Position numbers and translations under genes: made by a program. From NCBI RefSeq assembly GCF_045629565.1, contig NZ_JAZQRL010000063.1:21875-85874 (forward strand): a stretch of 64,000 bases of DNA, written 5' to 3'. Below, piece by piece: positions 44,506 to 54,600 of the stretch (its first letter is position 1; each line of letters begins with the position of its first letter). The stretch is from Arcticibacter sp045629565 (GTDB lineage: Bacteria > Bacteroidota > Bacteroidia > Sphingobacteriales > Sphingobacteriaceae). The notes below the pieces were generated by a model. The model had not been told where the DNA came from, did no database searches, and saw only the letters and a list, made by a program, of their open reading frames with translations.

Positions 44506-45258
44506 ATGGTAAACCTTGTTATAGATATAGGTAATACTCTGACGAAGGTCGCGTTGTTCAGCGGACATGATTTGACAGAGACCCGTGCGTTTTCAGGGAG
44601 CGGCAAAGAAGAGATTCAAGATCTACTCCAGGTAGGGGGCATAGACAATGCCATCATTTCATCGGTGAAGGAAAATCAGGACGATTACCAGGAAATCTTT
44701 GAAGGAAAAGCTAAGCTACTCCGCTTTTCTGCAGAACACTCCTGGTGGATTGATAACCGTTACAGAACACCAAATACTCTGGGCCTCGACAGGTTGGCAG
44801 CTATAATCGGTGCAGCCGCTTTGCATCCGGAGAGAAATTGTTTATGTATTGATGCCGGCACCTGTATTACATATGATTTCATCGATTCTGAAAGACGTTA
44901 TTTCGGAGGAGTGATTGCTCCTGGACTACAGATGCGACTGAGGTCCATGAACGCATTTACAGAAAGATTGCCTTTGGTGCCGATAGAAAAGGAGTTTGAC
45001 AGCGAGTATGGCAGAGATACCTCGGAGGCGATTTTAGCGGGCGCTATGACGGGCACTTATCATGAGATGTCGGGCTTTATAAATAGTTATATAACAAGGT
45101 TTCCGGATCTTAAGGTGTTGATATGCGGAGGGGATGCGAATTTTTTTGTCAGTCGGCTGAAAAATAGCATCTTTGCGCACATTGTTGAACCTGAGCCAAA
45201 CCTGGTGCTTATTGGTTTAAACGAAGTTATTCATCAGTACAATGACAAAAATTTTTAA
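44506..45258 (+). CDS. coaX: Type III pantothenate kinase
   Basis: 250 aa. First step of coenzyme A synthesis; ASKHA fold, potassium-dependent. Phosphate-binding loop NLVIDIGNTLTKVALF at the N-terminus, then RTPNTLGLDRLAAIIGAA, CIDAGTCITYDFID and GGVIAPGLQMRLRSM, all typical of CoaX. Slightly over 240 aa, normal. The next gene starts 17 bp before its stop, a strong overlap. Confidence 0.95.
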   Translation: MVNLVIDIGNTLTKVALFSGHDLTETRAFSGSGKEEIQDLLQVGGIDNAIISSVKENQDDYQEIFEGKAKLLRFSAEHSWWIDNRYRTPNTLGLDRLAAIIGAAALHPERNCLCIDAGTCITYDFIDSERRYFGGVIAPGLQMRLRSMNAFTERLPLVPIEKEFDSEYGRDTSEAILAGAMTGTYHEMSGFINSYITRFPDLKVLICGGDANFFVSRLKNSIFAHIVEPEPNLVLIGLNEVIHQYNDKNF

Positions 45259-46534
45259 GAATATATTATTCGTAGTGACAGTTTGCAGCGCATTGAGTGC
45301 CTCATCGCAAACGACTACAAGCTCCGTTTATTCGCAATTTGGAATCGGATCCCTGAACGGATCGCTGCTTCCGCAGAACCGGGCGATGGGCGGGATCTCT
45401 TCAGGTTTGCGTAAGCCAGGATCTTATAATAACATCAACCTGGCCAATCCGGCTTCTTATTCTTCGATCAGAATGACCACGTTCGATGCGGGAATATCGA
45501 CCGAGTACATGAACAGAAGCAGGGGAGGATTATCAGAAACAGATTTCACAGGTTCTTTAAGCCACTTGCTTTTTGCTATACCCGTCAGCAAGAAATCGGC
45601 GATGAGTTTTGGACTGATACCTTACAGTAGTCTTGGCTACCAGTCGAGACAGAGCGCTATGGTTGACACCACGCTTATCAATAAGGTATATGGAGGAGAT
45701 GGCGGACTATCGAAGTTTTACCTGGGATATGGACTGCAAATAGGCAGACACCTGAGTGTTGGATTCAATGCAGGATATATTTTCGGTAAGCTTGAGGAAA
45801 CCCGATCAGTGGAGTTTCCCAATGATTTCAGCGCCTATAATACGAGGATACAGGACAATAGTTCTATTGGAGGCTTCAACTTTGACTACGGTCTGCAGTA
45901 TTTCACCAACCTGTCTCCGAGGGTGAAACTGACGCTGGGCTACAACGGAAGCTCGGGTCCTAAACTTGACCTGGAAAGAAGTACAGTAGCATCCCGTTAT
46001 CTGAAGTCCTCTGAAGGAGAAGACGTGGCATCGGATACTACATATGTGAACGATCTTGGTAAGTCTAAAATTAAGCTGCCGATGATGCATACGGGTGGGT
46101 TTGTCATTGAGAAGTCGAATAACTGGTTGTTTGGAGCAGACTTCAAATATGGAAAATGGAAGGATTATGAAGAAGCCGGAATTAATGAGGGTTTGAACAA
46201 TTCATACGGAATTGCAGTAGGGGCGCAAATTACTCCGGATATCAATTCTGTAGGTAGTTATTTGAAAGTGGTTGACTATCGCTTAGGATTCAGGTATGAT
46301 AAAACTTACATGAATCTGGACAATACAGACATCAAGGATATGGCAGTAACGCTGGGATTCGGTTTCCCGTTACAGGCTAGTCCGACGCGTACCACTTTTT
46401 ACAAAGTAAACTTCGCCGCCGAACTGGGTCAACGCGGGCCGAGCTCAGCATCGCTGGTGCGTGAGAAATATGTTAACTTCTCTATTGGCTTTACATTGAA
46501 CGATCAGTGGTTCAGAAGGTATAAATTTGATTAA
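45242..46534 (+). CDS. Outer-membrane beta-barrel protein, FadL/PorV-like
   Basis: 430 aa. Signal peptide about 1-21 (ends ALSASSQ). SSVYSQFGIGSLNGSLLPQNRAMGG and ANPASYSSIRMTTFDAGISTEY are typical of a Bacteroidota outer-membrane barrel family related to FadL transporters. The repeated Gly/aromatic pattern and C-terminal FSIGFTLNDQWFRRYKFD suit a barrel end. It overlaps coaX by 17 bp and precedes lptC by 2 bp, a gene order I associate with this phylum. Substrate unknown. Confidence 0.78.
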   Translation: MTKIFKNILFVVTVCSALSASSQTTTSSVYSQFGIGSLNGSLLPQNRAMGGISSGLRKPGSYNNINLANPASYSSIRMTTFDAGISTEYMNRSRGGLSETDFTGSLSHLLFAIPVSKKSAMSFGLIPYSSLGYQSRQSAMVDTTLINKVYGGDGGLSKFYLGYGLQIGRHLSVGFNAGYIFGKLEETRSVEFPNDFSAYNTRIQDNSSIGGFNFDYGLQYFTNLSPRVKLTLGYNGSSGPKLDLERSTVASRYLKSSEGEDVASDTTYVNDLGKSKIKLPMMHTGGFVIEKSNNWLFGADFKYGKWKDYEEAGINEGLNNSYGIAVGAQITPDINSVGSYLKVVDYRLGFRYDKTYMNLDNTDIKDMAVTLGFGFPLQASPTRTTFYKVNFAAELGQRGPSSASLVREKYVNFSIGFTLNDQWFRRYKFD

Positions 46535-46536
46535 AG

Positions 46537-47097
46537 TTGAAAATAGTCAGATCCTGGGTATTTGCTTGTTTAATGATTTCGGTGATCCTGCAGTCTTGCG
46601 AAAACGATCTCCGGGACGTAGAGAAAATCTCGGCTGATAACAGCCTGCTACCTGTAGACAAGTCTTACGGGGTGGAGGTGATTTATAGTGATTCTGCTAT
46701 TGTCAAAGCGAAAATGCTCGCTCCCCAGGTTGACCGTTATAAAGACAAAAAATACGATGAGATGGTCAAAGGGGTCACCCTTATATTTTATGATGAAAAC
46801 CAAAAGGAAACCAGCCGGATTGTATCCGACTACGCTATAAGGCGCGAAGGTGAGGGTTTGGTAGAACTCAGAAAGAATGTGGTAGCAACCAATACGAAAG
46901 GAGATGTCTACAAATCGGATGAGCTGATCTGGGACGAGAAACAACGGAAGTTTTACTCCAACAAGATGGTTCAAATTACTCAAAAAAACGGCAACGTGTT
47001 ATTCGGAACCGGGTTTGAAAGTGACGAGACATTTAAGAAGTCAAGAATATTTAATGCTACGGGAAACTTCCCGTCAGGAGCCGGTTTAATGCAGTAA
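46537..47097 (+). CDS. lptC: LPS export system protein LptC
   Basis: 186 aa with a probable TTG start at 46537; the alternative ATG at 46573 would remove the basic n-region. The protein begins MKIVRSWVFACLMISVILQSC, a lipoprotein signal, instead of the simple membrane anchor of E. coli LptC. The LptC fold follows: SADNSLLPVDKSYGVEVIYSD, VKGVTLIFYDENQKETSRI, LRKNVVATNTKGDVYKSDELIWDE and ITQKNGNVLFGTGFESDE. It passes LPS from LptB2FG to the LptA bridge. Confidence 0.88.
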   Translation: MKIVRSWVFACLMISVILQSCENDLRDVEKISADNSLLPVDKSYGVEVIYSDSAIVKAKMLAPQVDRYKDKKYDEMVKGVTLIFYDENQKETSRIVSDYAIRREGEGLVELRKNVVATNTKGDVYKSDELIWDEKQRKFYSNKMVQITQKNGNVLFGTGFESDETFKKSRIFNATGNFPSGAGLMQ

Positions 47098-47192
47098 AAT
47101 ATGAAGTACGCCTAACCCGTATTTTGTATTCGTATATTTTTTTAAAAATTGTATCTTGCGCCCTCTTTTTAGGGAGAATAATTTAGTTGAAT

Positions 47193-49304
47193 ATGGGAAT
47201 AATGAGTTTCTTGCGAAACCGTGCCGGGTATATCCTGGTAGGAGCTATAGGTTTTGCAATTGTTGCATTTTTGGTAGGGGATGTGGTAAGCTATGGAGGA
47301 TCATTCATGGGTGGTGACCGTACCACTGTTGGTGAAGTTGCCGGTGAGAAGATCAGCTTCGATGAGTTCAAAGCTCAGGTAGATCAGAACGAGGCGAATT
47401 TCAAACAGCAAATGGGCCAGGCTACACTGAATCCCCAGATGGCATCTTATGTTCTGGAGAATACATGGAACCAAAAGATTTCTGAGATCTTGTTAAATAA
47501 AGAGGTGGAAAGACTTGGTTTGAGTGTTGGAGAGCAGGAACGCGAAGATCTTGTCTCAGGAAAGAACCCTGATCCGCAGATCGTTCAGGCTTTCGGAAAT
47601 CCTGAAACGGGGCAGCTTGACAGAGCGCAGCTGACTAACTTTCAGAACAACTTGAAAAGCCAGGATCCTAACAGTCCGGTTCGCCAGCAATGGGTAAACT
47701 TCTTGTTATCTATACAGCGCAACCGCTTATTCCAGAAATACAATAATCTGGTTAAAAACAGTATTTATGTTACGTCCCTTGAAGCACGTGAAGAATACAG
47801 TCAGCGTAACAAGCTTGCAGATTTCAACTACGTTAATCTGGAGTACTCATCAATACCGGATAACCAGGTAAAACTAACTGACGGAGACTATTCTGAGTAT
47901 TATAACGAGAACAAGAACTTATTTATCAACAAAGAAGAGTCACGCACGATAGAATATGTAGCGTTTGATGCAAGTCCTTCCAAAAGTGATACAGCGGCAG
48001 CGCTTCAGGCGATCAATAAGCTTGCTGCTGATTTCAAAGCAACACCGAACGATTCGTTATTTGTAAGCATTAACGCAGATACCAAGATGCCTCTGGCTTA
48101 TGTGAAGAAGGGCCAGTTGGAGCCTGCACTTGATTCGGTTGTATTTAATGCATCTGTAGGTACGGTTGTAGGGCCGGTATTCACAAACGGGTCTTATAAG
48201 CTGGCAAAACTTGTTGATACCCGTATGAGTCCTGATTCTGTTAAGGCAAGTCATATTTTGATCAGCCCGGCTACAGAGGGAAGTCCTGAAAGAGCTAAGG
48301 CGAAAGCAGACTCGATATATAACGTTATTAAGAATGGCGGTAATTTTGCTGAGCTTGCTTCGAGATTTGGCAGCGACGCGACTAAAGATAAAGGCGGTGA
48401 CCTCGGTACCTTCGGAAGAGGGTCTATGATTCCTGCTTTCGAAGAGGCAGTTTTCAACGGAAAACCTGGCGATCTGAAAGTAGTTACTACTCAATATGGA
48501 ACACATGTTATCCGTATTGACCGGCAGATAGGGTCATCAAGGGTTGCTAAGGTGGCAATCGTTGATAAGGCTGTGATCAGCAGCAGTCAAACGCAATCAA
48601 CAGCTTTTTCTAAGGCATCAGCATTTCTTTCAGAAGTAAAAGATGCGAAGTCATTTGACGAGGCCGCAAAGAAAGATAAAGTAACTAAGCTATTAGCAGA
48701 GAATCTGACGCCTTCACAGGCAAACATTCCAGGCTTTGAAAATCCGCGTGAGCTTGTTCGCTGGGCATTTGAGTCTGAAGAAGGTGATATTTCTGAAAAA
48801 GTATTTGAGGTGGGTGACCGTTTCGTTGTAGCAAGAGTTACAGATGTGCGCGAAGTAGGAACGCTTCCATTGGAGAAAGTTAAGGCACAGATAGAGCCTG
48901 TGGTACGTAACCGTGTAAAGGCGAAGATGCTGGCTGAAAAGTTAGAGGCTGCTCTTTCAGGAGCGTCATCTATCAATCAGGTTGCATCGAAGGTTGGCCG
49001 CCCGGTAACTCCTGTACAGAATATCGTGTTTGCCAATCCGGTTCTTCCAGGTATTGCTCAGGAGAACAAAGTTGTTGGAACTGTATTTGGCCTTCAGCCT
49101 AAAAAGCTGTCGAAGGTCATCAGAGGAGAGCAGGGTGTATATGTTGTTCAGGTAAATGGGTTTACCAATCCTGCACCACTGACGAACACCATCAACCAGA
49201 AGCAGCAGATGGTACAGGCTTTGGATCAACGTGCCCAGGGCCAGGTGTTAGAAGTACTGCGCGACCTGGCAAAGGTTAAAGATTACCGATTAAGGTTCTT
49301 TTAG
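47193..49304 (+). CDS. PpiD/SurA-type peptidyl-prolyl isomerase (periplasmic foldase)
   Basis: 703 aa from the ATG at 47193; a TTG two codons earlier is a less likely start. An N-terminal membrane anchor (about 10-32, GYILVGAIGFAIVAFLVGDVV) is followed by a SurA-N-type chaperone domain (about 45-200), then a parvulin domain about 345-450 (VKASHILISPATEGSPERAKAK, GNFAELASRFGSDATKDKGGDLGTFGRGSM). The long C-terminal part is helical. It helps outer-membrane proteins fold. Own transcription unit, with a terminator behind it. Confidence 0.88.
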   Translation: MGIMSFLRNRAGYILVGAIGFAIVAFLVGDVVSYGGSFMGGDRTTVGEVAGEKISFDEFKAQVDQNEANFKQQMGQATLNPQMASYVLENTWNQKISEILLNKEVERLGLSVGEQEREDLVSGKNPDPQIVQAFGNPETGQLDRAQLTNFQNNLKSQDPNSPVRQQWVNFLLSIQRNRLFQKYNNLVKNSIYVTSLEAREEYSQRNKLADFNYVNLEYSSIPDNQVKLTDGDYSEYYNENKNLFINKEESRTIEYVAFDASPSKSDTAAALQAINKLAADFKATPNDSLFVSINADTKMPLAYVKKGQLEPALDSVVFNASVGTVVGPVFTNGSYKLAKLVDTRMSPDSVKASHILISPATEGSPERAKAKADSIYNVIKNGGNFAELASRFGSDATKDKGGDLGTFGRGSMIPAFEEAVFNGKPGDLKVVTTQYGTHVIRIDRQIGSSRVAKVAIVDKAVISSSQTQSTAFSKASAFLSEVKDAKSFDEAAKKDKVTKLLAENLTPSQANIPGFENPRELVRWAFESEEGDISEKVFEVGDRFVVARVTDVREVGTLPLEKVKAQIEPVVRNRVKAKMLAEKLEAALSGASSINQVASKVGRPVTPVQNIVFANPVLPGIAQENKVVGTVFGLQPKKLSKVIRGEQGVYVVQVNGFTNPAPLTNTINQKQQMVQALDQRAQGQVLEVLRDLAKVKDYRLRFF

Positions 49305-49321
49305 GTCTTATTCATACATAC

Positions 49322-49358
49322 AAAAAAATCCCGGAGAGTTGTCTTCGGGATTTTTTAT
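49322..49358 (+). terminator. Rho-independent terminator after the ppiD-like gene
   Basis: 11-bp stem (49327-49337 with 49342-49352, one G-T pair), loop GTTG, followed by TTTTATTT. A-rich on the 5' side, so it may also work for the minus strand. Confidence 0.87.
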
Positions 49359-49460
49359 TTTATAGCGTTCGCGCTAAAACAATATGTCGTTTTAAGTTTT
49401 TACTTTAGACTTATAACAAGTCATCAAACAAACACGACATTTGTTATTCAGAAAATTAAA

Positions 49461-49976
49461 ATGGAAATACAGGAAAATATAGTAAATAGGGTTGCATTAA
49501 GTGGGTTGATCAGCTTCGATCCTGCAGTACTGTATTTGGAAGGCGAGCGTGTCATATACGATATAAAAGAGAATCTCTTTCATGGCCTCCTTTTGCGGGA
49601 AAAGGATTTCAGGGAATTTATAAAACTGCATGACTGGAGCCAGTATAAGGGTAAACATATTGCATTGACATGTTCTTCGGATGCAATTGTGCCTACCTGG
49701 GCGTATATGCTTTTGGCGAATAAAATGGAGCCATATGCATCTACAGTGGTTTTTGGTTCTTTAGAAACGCTTGAAACGGTTCTGTTTGACCGGGCTGTTC
49801 AGGCCATTGATATGGAACAATACAGGGATCAGCGTGTTGTTATTAAAGGCTGCGGTGAGATACCGGTACCGGTATCTGCGTATGCTGAGCTGACCAGAAG
49901 ACTCAGTGCTGTTGCCAAGAGCATTATGTATGGGGAGCCTTGCTCTACTGTGCCTATTTTTAAGCGTAAAGACTAA
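49461..49976 (+). CDS. DUF2480 family protein
   Basis: 171 aa, cytoplasmic. IVNRVALSGLISFDPAVLYLEGER, KEKDFREF-like REKDFREFIKLHDWSQYKGK, HIALTCSSDAIVPTWAYMLLA and GCGEIPVPVSAYAELTRRL are conserved in DUF2480, known only from Bacteroidota. No catalytic motif is recognised. First of three DUF genes in a row. Confidence 0.82.
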   Translation: MEIQENIVNRVALSGLISFDPAVLYLEGERVIYDIKENLFHGLLLREKDFREFIKLHDWSQYKGKHIALTCSSDAIVPTWAYMLLANKMEPYASTVVFGSLETLETVLFDRAVQAIDMEQYRDQRVVIKGCGEIPVPVSAYAELTRRLSAVAKSIMYGEPCSTVPIFKRKD

Positions 49977-49985
49977 TTGAATAGC

Positions 49986-50741
49986 ATGAAGAGATTGTTG
50001 TTGGTTTTACCACTTGTCTTGTGGATCACGGGGACTTTCTCTCAAAGCCTTGATTATAGAAAAGAGCCGGCGTTCAAGCCGGGAGAGGAACTTAGATACA
50101 GGCTTCGTTATGGATTTATCACGGCAGCTGAAGCGACTATAAGCGTTTTGGCAACAGATCTGAAGTTTGATAACCGTTCGGTCTATCATCTGCTTGCACA
50201 AGGTCGTACCGCTGCATCGTTTAACTTGTTCTATAAAGTCCGGAACCGGTACGATTCTTATATAGACCAAACCACACTTTTACCCTATCTGTATACTGAA
50301 AATATTCGGGAAGCGAACTACCGGAGACAGGATAGGGTTAGGTTCAATCAGCAAACGAAAAAGGTTACGGGAAAGAAGGGTACGTTTAATGGTAAGGATA
50401 AAACCTTTGATCTGGTATCGGCATTTTACTTTGCGCGCAGTCTTGATCTTGCCGGGATCAAGGTAGGTACGGTATTTTCTTTACCCTACTTTCTTGATGA
50501 TGAAGTTTCTGAGCTTAAGGTTACTTATGTTGGCAAGGAACAGGTAAAAACGGCTTTGGGAACCATAAATTGCCTGAAGTTTAATCCATCGATTAAGCCA
50601 GGCCGTATCTTTAAGAAGGACAGTAAACTATATCTGTGGATAACGGATGATGGCAACAGGATTCCCGTTAAGGCACAGGTGGAGATCCTTGTTGGCTCGG
50701 TTACGCTGGAGCTTACTTCTGCCAAAGGTCTGCGATATTGA
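49986..50741 (+). CDS. DUF3108 family secreted protein
   Basis: 251 aa from ATG 49986; the TTG at 49977 is just after the preceding stop and is less likely. Signal peptide about 1-19 (MKRLLLVLPLVLWITGTFSQ). The DUF3108 beta-sandwich follows: FKPGEELRYRLRYGFITAAEATI, VYHLLAQGRTAASFNLFYKVRNRYDSYID, LPYFLDDEVSELKVTYVGKE. Periplasmic; may bind lipid or glycan, but the function is not established. Confidence 0.84.
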   Translation: MKRLLLVLPLVLWITGTFSQSLDYRKEPAFKPGEELRYRLRYGFITAAEATISVLATDLKFDNRSVYHLLAQGRTAASFNLFYKVRNRYDSYIDQTTLLPYLYTENIREANYRRQDRVRFNQQTKKVTGKKGTFNGKDKTFDLVSAFYFARSLDLAGIKVGTVFSLPYFLDDEVSELKVTYVGKEQVKTALGTINCLKFNPSIKPGRIFKKDSKLYLWITDDGNRIPVKAQVEILVGSVTLELTSAKGLRY

Positions 50742-50798
50742 GAATAGGCTTTTTTTCTGATCATTTATTCCGACCTTTGCGCTCAAATTCAGAATGAT

Positions 50799-51359
50799 AT
50801 GTTAGAAGTACAGCAAACCCTGGTGCATGAGGATGTTTTAAGTGAGAATTTTGTTTGTAATCTGGACAAGTGCAAGGGTGCCTGCTGCGTGGAGGGTGAT
50901 TCCGGAGCTCCTCTGGAGATGTCGGAACTGAAGATTCTGGAGGATATCTATCCGCATGTAAAGCCCTATATGACAGAGGCTGGTATTGCGACGATTGAAC
51001 GTACCGGTACCTGGGTTAAAGATTTTGAAGGAGACTACACGACTCCATGTGTGGATGATAATAAGGAATGCGCTTATGTGATGTGGGAAAATGGTGTTAG
51101 TAAATGTGCTATTGAAAGAGCTTATCTGGACGGTAAGATTCACTGGAAAAAGCCGATATCATGCCATCTCTATCCTATTCGCGTCACGGCATACCCTGAA
51201 TTCGATGTGTTGAATTACGATCGCTGGCATATTTGTAAGCCGGCTTGCTCTTTTGGAAAGGAATTAAAGATACCTGTATATCGATTCCTGAAGGAGCCGC
51301 TTATCCGTAAGTATGGGGAGGAGTGGTACGCTGAGCTTGAGAGGTCTGTAGAAGGCTAA
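50799..51359 (+). CDS. DUF3109 family Cys-rich protein (YkgJ-like metal cluster)
   Basis: 186 aa, cytoplasmic, ten cysteines. Order: VCNLDKCKGACC (C-x4-C-x3-CC) at residues 23-34, then PC-x6-C, C-x11-C in ECAYVMWENGVSKC, SCHLYPIR, and ICKPAC. The number and spacing suit an iron-sulfur or zinc cluster, as in the related YkgJ family. The reaction is unknown. Preceded by a GACCTTTG box that is one base off TAnnTTTG, so it may have its own promoter. Confidence 0.83.
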   Translation: MLEVQQTLVHEDVLSENFVCNLDKCKGACCVEGDSGAPLEMSELKILEDIYPHVKPYMTEAGIATIERTGTWVKDFEGDYTTPCVDDNKECAYVMWENGVSKCAIERAYLDGKIHWKKPISCHLYPIRVTAYPEFDVLNYDRWHICKPACSFGKELKIPVYRFLKEPLIRKYGEEWYAELERSVEG

Positions 51360-51502
51360 AATTCCAGCGACATCTGACGAGGCCGGCCCCATGCCCTGCC
51401 TCCAACTTTCATTATTTCGTAAGCGTGATGGAACCAGTCTGTCATGCTAATATGGTACAGTTTTTAGAGAATATCCTATATAAAAGAGCTGTAAACCTCC
51501 TG

Positions 51503-51510
51503 TATATTTG
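51503..51510 (+). promoter_or_regulatory. -7 box of the susCD locus
   Basis: TATATTTG (full TAnnTTTG) in the 315-bp gap before susC, 26 bp upstream of the LacI-type operator. If used, the mRNA leader is about 160 nt and the operator lies just downstream of the start of transcription. No clear -33 TTG. Confidence 0.5.
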
Positions 51511-51535
51511 GTTTGAAACCAGTGTGATAAACCAA

Positions 51536-51549
51536 TGTAAACGTTTTCA
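51536..51549. promoter_or_regulatory. LacI-family/cre-type operator before susC
   Basis: TGTAAACGTTTTCA matches all 14 positions of the cre consensus TGWAANCGNTNWCA, with the central CG of LacI-family sites. It is nearly palindromic. Position just after the -7 box suits a roadblock repressor. No LacI gene is in the window. The rest of the gap holds a CTGCT/AGCAG hairpin (51575-51589) and nothing else that I recognise. Confidence 0.6.
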
Positions 51550-51674
51550 CGTAACCATGCCTTAACCGTACTTGCTGCTTTGGTAGCAGAGCCCAATTAT
51601 ATATAACTAAACACTTAGCGGTGCGAACAATCGCTTGTTTCCCAAAATGCTAACTTTTAACTAACCATGTAAAT

Positions 51675-54600
51675 ATGAAAGAAAATTTACACAACCAACA
51701 TCAGCTGAAAAAAGCGACGAAAGTTGCCTTTATTCATTTATTAACAGCACTTACCTTAGGTGCTGCCTCCGATGTAGTGGCCGCTAGTCCCGCAGAGCTC
51801 GTCAGGAACCGGAGCTCGCTCGCCGCCTCGCGGATAAATGTTACCGGAACAGTCAGAGATTCGAAGGGAGAACCTTTGCCCGGGGTGACCGTGAGGGTCA
51901 AAGGATCCGGAACAGCGACGAGCACAGACGTAAACGGCGTCTACCGGATAAACTTACCAGTTGGTAATGAAACGCTGATCTTCAGTTTTCTCGGATTCAA
52001 AACCACTGAGGTCGCAGTTCAGGGGAAAGTTACACTGGATATAACACTTCAGGACGAAACGTCTTACCTTGATGAGGTGATCGTGCAGGGGTATGGTGAG
52101 AGGAAGCGGTCAGAGATCGTAGGTTCAGTAGCTACCATTTCGGGTGAGGAGTTGCAGGACATACCTGCGCCTAATATTGCTGCAGCATTGAGGGGGCGGA
52201 TAGCAGGGGTTAGTGTAGGTCAGGTTTCGGGAAAGCCGGGTGCGTCGATTGACTTAAATATCAGGAATTCTTCCACTAGTCAGCAGGGTAATACAATAGG
52301 CGCGACCTCAGAGCCGCTTTATATCATTGACGGTATAACGGTAACAAGCGAAACGTTCGACAACCTGGATGCTTCCATGATTGAAAACCTCACCATTTTG
52401 AAGGATGCGTCTGCCGCAATTTATGGAGCTGCGGGTGCCAAGGGCGTCGTCCTTGTTACCACCAAAAGGGGAAAGCAAGGGAAGCCTAGCGTTACTTATA
52501 ACGGCTATCTGGGAGTTTCCGATGCTGCGACAACACCTGATATGCTTTCTCCATATGAGCACGCCTTACTTCTGAACGAAGGAAATGTTATCGGGAACAA
52601 GCCTGAGACGAATTTTTTTTCAGCACAAGATCTCGAATATCTTAAGACATTAAAGACGAAGAGCTGGTATGATGAACTATGGAGTTCGTCCATAATGCAG
52701 AGGCATAATCTCAGTATCTCGGGTGGGAGTGATAAAATAACGTTTTTCGCCGGTGGAAGTTATCAGAACGAGAACGGCAACTACCAGGGATTAAAGGTTG
52801 ATAAATATACGATGAGGAGCGGTCTGTCTGCGAATATCCTGCCAGGTCTTAAGGCAGATGTCAATTTTAACGTCGATAACACCTCCCGGAAAGGAAATAA
52901 CGATCTGGGTAAAGAAAATGATGCGGATTTCTTTCGCTCGATCATTACCGTACCGGGATGGGTACCGATCAGTATTGACGGAAAACCGGTTGATTTCGGA
53001 ACAAATCCTTTAGCGCTATTGAATTCCGGGTACTATGACAACCGGGGAACACAAGGATATAGAATTAACGCAAGTTTAAACTATCAGCCAGAGTTTTTAA
53101 AAGGTTTTTCTGCTAAGTTCCAGATATCTCAAGGCGGGACGAGCTCTAACACCAGATTATACAAAGCGCCTTATAACGAGTATGCCTTCAATATGACGGG
53201 TAATAATGGAAAGTTCTTCACCAATGAGCTGGCAACGGATAGAGATAGTGTGGTATCAGTGGTGAATATGAACAACGCTGAAACCAGAGCGGGTCAAACG
53301 AGGGGGAATAGCTATCAGGGCTTTTTAACATTACAGTACGCCAGAACGCTGGGCTTGCATACGTTTGATCTGACTGTCGGGGGCGAGCAAACTGTATCCT
53401 ATAATGAGGCTCAATCAAATATATGGGTAGGACAACTGGTTCCTGGCACAGAGGATCCATGGGCATTTGACATAAACAAGATTCAGACACCACAGAGAAC
53501 GGTTACTGAGTCAACAAAGCGTTCATTCTTTGGTCGCTTTAATTATGACATCGATAAAAAGTATTTACTGGAGGCGGTGGGACGACTGGATGCGTCCTCG
53601 AATTTTGCGGCCGGAAACAGATGGGGTTTCTCACCCAGTATAGGAGCGGCTTGGGTGATCAGTGCTGAAGACTTTTTTAAGGACAATGTCAAGTTTGTCA
53701 ATTTTTTTAAGCTGAAGGCAAATTACGGTATCACAGGAGACGACCGCGTAGGCTCGAGACTTTGGCAGGAGCGGTACCTCATCGGTTTAAACGACGGATA
53801 TTTATTCGGCAGCAACAACAGTATTGGTTTGAATCCCGGGGTGCTTCCTAATCCGTTTATCACATGGGAGAAAAAGGAGACTGTCAATGTGGGTTTAGAG
53901 GCTTCTTTATTCAACGGAAAATTCGATGTCGGGGTGGAGGTTTTTCGTAACCGTACTTTTGATGGATTTGACGGTGGTGTGGATAAGTTATATCCTATGT
54001 ACGCCGGATTCAAGTCTGCTACTGTAAATTATCGGGAGGTGTACAACTGGGGATCGGAGTTTAGCCTGGGTTATAGGACAAATTTCGGGAAAGACCTGCG
54101 TTTATCAGCCAACATGAACTTCAGCTTTGGCAATTCAGTGGTTTATCGTGAACTGTACAATCCGAATGAGCTTTCCATCATCATTGGCGAGGATATCATC
54201 ACTACAGGATTAAATCCCAGATTATACACCAGCAGTAACATAGGTCTGATATCCACCGGTATGTTGCGGACGCAGGAAGAGGTTGATGCGTTTCTTCTGC
54301 AAAATCCGAACTATAACTTCAAAGGGGCTATCCCAGAGCCGGGATGGCTGACTTATGAGGATATGAATAAAGATGGAATCATCGATGAATCGGATATGGT
54401 TCCGATGTTTAATCGCACGAATCCGTTTTTGAGCACAGGTATCTCGTTGAACTTAGCTTATAGAGATTTAAGTCTGACTACAAATATCGCTGCAAGATTT
54501 GGAGGGAAGGTGTTTTATGACAGCAGGGCAAGAGAGGACGCGACACTGGATGAAAATGTTTTGACCATATGGCGTGACCGGTGGACTCCCGAGAATCCGA

